In this document: piece by piece, positions 60,748 to 64,000 of the stretch | Position numbering within the stretch: the stretch's first letter is position 1 | How the letters are laid out: every line of letters starts with the position of its first letter | Source of the DNA: CAYUVH01 sp964448135 | GTDB lineage: Bacteria; Verrucomicrobiota; Verrucomicrobiia; Limisphaerales; UBA8199 | Reading direction: 5' to 3' | Assembly (NCBI GenBank): GCA_964448135.1 | Contig: CAYUVH010000058.1 | Span: 62,001 to 126,000 of the forward strand | DNA: 64,000 nt | Translations under genes and position numbers: made by a program | The notes under the pieces: generated by a model | Databases searched by the model: none | What the model was told of the DNA's origin: nothing | What the model saw: the letters and a program-made list of their open reading frames with translations, nothing else

Positions 60748-61431
60748 ATGACACCCGGAAGCGCACAGCCCGCCAGCCGTCTCCCGGGCGCCAATGAAGG
60801 CGACCCCCAACGCCGGCTGGCCTGGGTAAACTCGATCGGCCTGCTCTTCCTCGCCATCGGAATCCTTGGCGCGCGCCGGGCCGACGACGCCATCAAACCG
60901 CTGCCTTCCCTGGAGGAAACGCCCGCCGCCTTGATCGAGCCACTTACCCCGCCACCGCCACCACTGACGGAATCTTCGGACGCCGCGGCGTCGGATGAGG
61001 ACAAACCTGAAGTCCCTCAGGTCGTGATCGTTACGCTGGATACACCCAGCATCGATTTTGCCGTGCCCACGATGGGCAATCTTCTGGTCCCCAACGCGCT
61101 GGCCACCGCGCCGCCACTGATGCCTTTGCGTGCGCCCGCGCCTTTGACCCAAATGCCGATCGTCCTCACCAACACCGGCGCGAGTGGCGACCGCCCGAGC
61201 CCCGAGTATCCGCGCGCCGCCATCGAACAGCACCAGGAAGGCCTCGTGACGCTCGCGCTTACGGTGGACGATTCCGGCCGCATCACGGACATCCAGGTCA
61301 AGTCCACCTCGGGCTCGCCGCTGCTCGACCGCCACACTCTGGATTTTGTCCAGCGGCACTGGACCATTCCTCCCGGACAAGGCACGCGTCACTACGAGGT
61401 GCCGATTCGCTACCGACTGCGGAAAAACTGA
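60748..61431 (+). CDS. TonB-like energy-transducing protein
   Basis: 227 residues. One N-terminal membrane segment (WVNSIGLLFLAIGILGARR), a Pro-rich periplasmic spacer (EPLTPPPPPLTES), and a C-terminal TonB domain: SPEYPRAAIEQHQEGLVTLA then LTVDDSGRITDIQVKSTSG. It couples the inner-membrane proton gradient via ExbBD to the receptor encoded just upstream. Dedicated TonB by context. Confidence 0.85.
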   Translation: MTPGSAQPASRLPGANEGDPQRRLAWVNSIGLLFLAIGILGARRADDAIKPLPSLEETPAALIEPLTPPPPPLTESSDAAASDEDKPEVPQVVIVTLDTPSIDFAVPTMGNLLVPNALATAPPLMPLRAPAPLTQMPIVLTNTGASGDRPSPEYPRAAIEQHQEGLVTLALTVDDSGRITDIQVKSTSGSPLLDRHTLDFVQRHWTIPPGQGTRHYEVPIRYRLRKN

Positions 61432-61464
61432 ACCGCCACACCATTCGACCCAGCTCCTAGCCTT

Positions 61465-62097
61465 ATGCTTGCCAATATCGTATTCCAATTCTTCATGAAA
61501 GGCGGCCCCGTCATGTGGCCCATCCTGATCTGCGCCTTCATGGTGGTGGCGGTCGTCGGCGAGCGCGTCTTTTGGTGGTGGCGTGAGGGGCAAAAGCGGG
61601 ACCTCGCCCGCCGCGAGCAAATCCTCGCCGCGCTTGAATCCGCCGACTTCCCGGCCGCCGCCAAACTCGCGGCTGATTCCGAAGATCCTGTCGTCCGCAT
61701 GATCCGCCACAGCCTGAATCACCCGCCGGCTTCCATGCCCGCCGCGCTTGAAATGGCCGCCGGCATCGAACTCGAGCGCGCCGGCCGCTTTCTCAACGTC
61801 ATGGATACCCTCGTCACGCTCGGGCCGCTCCTTGGCCTGCTCGGCACCGTGACCGGCCTCATGCGCGCCTTTCTCAAGGTGGGTGACGCCGAACTTTCGG
61901 TCATGGCGGTGACGGGCGGCATCGGTGAAGCCTTGATCGCCACTGCGTGCGGCCTGGGCATCGCCATCGTGGCGCTGGTGCCGCTGAATTATTTCACCGG
62001 CAAACTGTCGCGACTGCAGTTCGAACTCGAAACCGCCGCCACCAGTGTCGAACTCCTCGCCAACGCCGGAAAATTGACCACGAACGCCCGCAAATGA
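61465..62097 (+). CDS. exbB: ExbB/TolQ-family proton channel protein
   Basis: 210 residues with three membrane segments: MWPILICAFMVVAVVGERVF, TLGPLLGLLGTVTGLMRAF and IGEALIATACGLGIAIVALV. The conserved GLLGTVTGL and EALIATACGLGIAI motifs are clear. Forms the pentameric channel of the ExbBD motor. Its stop overlaps the ExbD start by 4 nt (ATGA). Confidence 0.92.
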   Translation: MLANIVFQFFMKGGPVMWPILICAFMVVAVVGERVFWWWREGQKRDLARREQILAALESADFPAAAKLAADSEDPVVRMIRHSLNHPPASMPAALEMAAGIELERAGRFLNVMDTLVTLGPLLGLLGTVTGLMRAFLKVGDAELSVMAVTGGIGEALIATACGLGIAIVALVPLNYFTGKLSRLQFELETAATSVELLANAGKLTTNARK

Positions 62098-62519
62098 AAC
62101 TGCGCTCGCCCATCCGCCGCCGGCACTCGCGCATCGAGATCATCCCGCTCATTGACGTGATGTTCTTCCTGCTGGCCGCGTTCATGATGGTGAGCCTGAG
62201 CCTGGATCGGACGCAAAATATTCGCGTGAATCTTCCACCGTCGATCGCGGCGCAACCGGACTTCAAGCCCGACCTGATGAGCGTGGCCGTGGACAAAGCG
62301 GGCGGCGTGTGGTTCGAGAAACGCGCCATCACTTTGCCGGAACTCGGAACCATTCTCAGCAATCGGCTCCATTTTCACACCAATGTCCCGGTGTATATCA
62401 GCGGCGACCGCGACACGACGCACGGGGCGATGACCGGGGTTTACCAGGCGTTGCGCGCCGCGGGCATCCAGAAAGTCGCCTTCGCGGTCGGCCCGCCGTC
62501 AGATTCTGCGACCCGATGA
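62094..62519 (+). CDS. exbD: ExbD/TolR-family protein, first copy
   Basis: 141 residues from the ATG of the ATGA overlap. A basic N-terminus precedes the membrane segment IEIIPLIDVMFFLLAAFMMV, whose Asp (LIDVMFFLL) is the conserved proton-path residue. The periplasmic domain follows (VYISGDRDTTHGAMTGVYQA). Paired with a second ExbD immediately downstream. Confidence 0.9.
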   Translation: MKLRSPIRRRHSRIEIIPLIDVMFFLLAAFMMVSLSLDRTQNIRVNLPPSIAAQPDFKPDLMSVAVDKAGGVWFEKRAITLPELGTILSNRLHFHTNVPVYISGDRDTTHGAMTGVYQALRAAGIQKVAFAVGPPSDSATR

Positions 62520-62935
62520 AACTCCGTTCGCCATTGCCGCCGCGCCGGTCTCGGCTGGAGATCATCCCGCTGATTGACATCATGTTTTTCCTGCTCGCCT
62601 CCTTCATGATGGTCAGCCTGCAAATGCAAAAAATCCGCACGCTCAAGGCCAGCCTGCCCACTGCCACCCTCGCCACCTCCGTCGCCAAACCGGATTTGCT
62701 CACGGTGGCTGTGGATCACAACGGCCAGGTGGCAGTGGATGACAAACCGATCTCCTTCCCGGACCTGCGCAACCTGCTGGCGCGGCGTCAGGCGGCCAAT
62801 ACCAATCTGCCCGTTTACATCACAGGCACCCGGGATGCCTCCCACGGTTCGGTCATGTACGTGCTCGATTTCGTGAAGCGCGCCGGCATCGCGCGCGTGG
62901 CCATCGCCGTTCAACCTTCGCCCGACCGGCTCTGA
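62516..62935 (+). CDS. exbD: ExbD/TolR-family protein, second copy
   Basis: 139 residues, overlapping the first copy by ATGA. Membrane segment LEIIPLIDIMFFLLASFMMV with the conserved Asp; periplasmic part VYITGTRDASHGSVMYVLDF. Clearly paralogous to the first copy. ExbB with two ExbD genes occurs in other Gram-negative operons and fits a heterodimeric ExbD stator. Confidence 0.9.
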   Translation: MKLRSPLPPRRSRLEIIPLIDIMFFLLASFMMVSLQMQKIRTLKASLPTATLATSVAKPDLLTVAVDHNGQVAVDDKPISFPDLRNLLARRQAANTNLPVYITGTRDASHGSVMYVLDFVKRAGIARVAIAVQPSPDRL

Positions 62936-62939
62936 CGGG

Positions 62940-63473
62940 ATGAAAAACTTTCAACAAAACCTGCTCGTCGCGGTCGTGCTCGGCCTGTGCGCGCTGTGCG
63001 TCTGGCAGTGGCACGGACACACCCGCCAACGCGGCCAGATCGAGCAACTCACCCGGGCGGTTTACGACAAGTCCGCCGCCATCCAGGGCTTCACCAATTC
63101 CGCCGCCAATCTCGACCGTCAGGTCGCCCTCATGGACGCGCGCCTTTCCGCGCTCAAGGAGGAAGCCAAAACAAATTTCAGCCTCGCCTCCTCACGCCTG
63201 CGTGAACTCACCCGGCTCCAAGCCACCAACGATCTCCTGACCAACCGCGTCGCCGAATACAAACTCACGGTGGAATCGCTCCAGGCAAAGTTGAAGGAGG
63301 CCTACGACGGCGTCCAAAAGCAAAACGCCTCCCTCAACCAACTCGTTGCCCAACGAGACGCCGTCGTCACGAAATACAACGAAAGCATCAGCGAGCGAAA
63401 CGAGCTGATCCGCAAGTACAACGAACTCGTCAAACGAGTTGAGCAACTGCAAGGCAAAGCCGCCAAACCCTGA
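62940..63473 (+). CDS. Membrane-anchored coiled-coil protein
   Basis: 177 residues. Single N-terminal anchor (NLLVAVVLGLCALCVWQW) followed by a ~140-residue heptad-rich coiled coil (ARLSALKEEAKTNFSLASSR, VESLQAKLKEAYDGVQKQNA). Begins 4 bp after the second exbD, so part of the same operon and probably an accessory of the ExbBD/TonB machine spanning the periplasm. No named family recognised. Confidence 0.75.
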   Translation: MKNFQQNLLVAVVLGLCALCVWQWHGHTRQRGQIEQLTRAVYDKSAAIQGFTNSAANLDRQVALMDARLSALKEEAKTNFSLASSRLRELTRLQATNDLLTNRVAEYKLTVESLQAKLKEAYDGVQKQNASLNQLVAQRDAVVTKYNESISERNELIRKYNELVKRVEQLQGKAAKP

Positions 63474-63570
63474 AACCCGACTGCCCAAGCCCCCTCAACC
63501 GGCGCCTGTGGATTTCGCGTTGATGGAGTTGCTAATCCGGCTCCCAACGGAAACCCCGCTCCATCCAGGA

Positions 63571-63783
63571 TCACGGTCTGTCCATGGATTTCAGCCTGCC
63601 CGTCCGGCGCATACGGGCCTGCACCTTTGCACAGACAATCGGCGGCGCCTTTTCCGGGCAGGCGGGGCAGATCCCCATCAGCACAAGTTCATGGTATACG
63701 CGGCTATAGGATCGGGCCGCCACCACTTCCCGCTCCAGGATGGCGATGGATTCCGACGCCGGCAGTTCGCAAACACCGCCCAA
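63571..63783 (-). pseudogene. Fur-family regulator, C-terminal remnant
   Basis: Reads SIAILEREVVAARSYSRVYH then ELVLMGICPACPEKAPP, like the C-terminal dimerisation end of Fur/Zur proteins (typically ...REVAxxxGFxVxxHxLELxGxCPxC). The DNA-binding N-terminal half is missing, and a stop lies just upstream in frame. A relic of a metal regulator next to the metal-uptake operon. The region 63784-64000 shows no other feature I can support. Confidence 0.5.
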
Positions 63784-64000
63784 GCTTCATGCTTTTCTTA
63801 ACTGCGGCAATTTTAAACGCGGGCATATCGTATACATTCTACGACGCATACCGCTTTTTGGATGCCGGGTCGCAAACAAAAAGTGTTTGCGGGGGGCCAC
63901 GCTCATGCAAACTGCCGAAATCGGCGTGACGGGGTTTGCGGATTGCAAGGTTAGCGATCGAAACGAAACAGATGAGAATCGCGATTGGCGCGGCCCAGGA

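Overview
This is a GC-rich (about 60%) chromosomal window, most likely from a Verrucomicrobiota bacterium of the Pedosphaera/Limisphaerales kind. The reasons are a pseudopilin with the long FTLIELLVVIAIIAILAAM leader, a GloVer-repeat secreted protein, a PEP-CTERM tail on a HAAS/VIT protein, hopanoid radical-SAM genes, and gaps packed with palindromic interspersed repeats. The taxon is an inference; there is no rRNA or tRNA gene. I saw no CRISPR array, prophage or complete insertion sequence.

Layout. 1-2.85 kb: hopanoid genes hpnH (cut by the left edge) and hpnJ. 2.9-5.4 kb: a sulfatase remnant, a VOC protein and a membrane glycosyltransferase. 5.6-9.2 kb: full-length pyruvate carboxylase. 9.4-13 kb: a HAD phosphatase-like gene with an altered nucleophile, a secreted unknown, and a minus-strand run of acylphosphatase, metallophosphoesterase and GT9. 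13-14.5 kb: repeat-rich gap with a small membrane protein. 14.5-18 kb: tightly overlapping operon of a TylF-like methyltransferase, split transketolase and epimerase. 18-22.4 kb: OprB porin, alpha/beta hydrolase and patatin lipoprotein. 22.4-26.5 kb: a 162-bp inverted-repeat element, a LuxR regulator with a degenerate receiver, a fused GpgS-type glycosyltransferase/HAD phosphatase, and a winged-helix/small-membrane-protein operon. 26.5-27.6 kb: repeats. 27.6-33.1 kb: B12 radical SAM, aldo/keto reductase, GT-A glycosyltransferase and LhgO-type oxidase. 33.1-35 kb (minus): Nif3 and DUF4105 proteins.

35.3-45.6 kb is the most striking part: a VIT/vWA protein, a 2068-residue alpha-2-macroglobulin with an intact CSEQ thioester motif, and a serpin with an inhibitory-type hinge follow one another on one strand, as if forming an envelope anti-protease island. 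47-51.8 kb is a PadR-controlled operon: two paralogous membrane proteins, PadR, and a HAAS/VIT/PEP-CTERM protein, with an ATGT-N10-ACAT dyad at its promoter. 51.9-57.9 kb holds a GloVer protein, a pseudopilin, a di-heme peroxidase, an outer-membrane barrel, and a secreted phosphatase fused to a cytochrome c'-like domain. 57.9-63.5 kb is a metal-uptake block: NikR, divergent TonB-dependent receptor, TonB, ExbB, two ExbD and a coiled-coil protein, followed by a Fur-family remnant.

Many gaps hold structured palindromic elements of several unrelated sequence families, and one of them has become the 5' border of the peroxidase gene. Most genes have ATGA, GTGA or TGATG overlaps with their neighbours, which helped choose starts.
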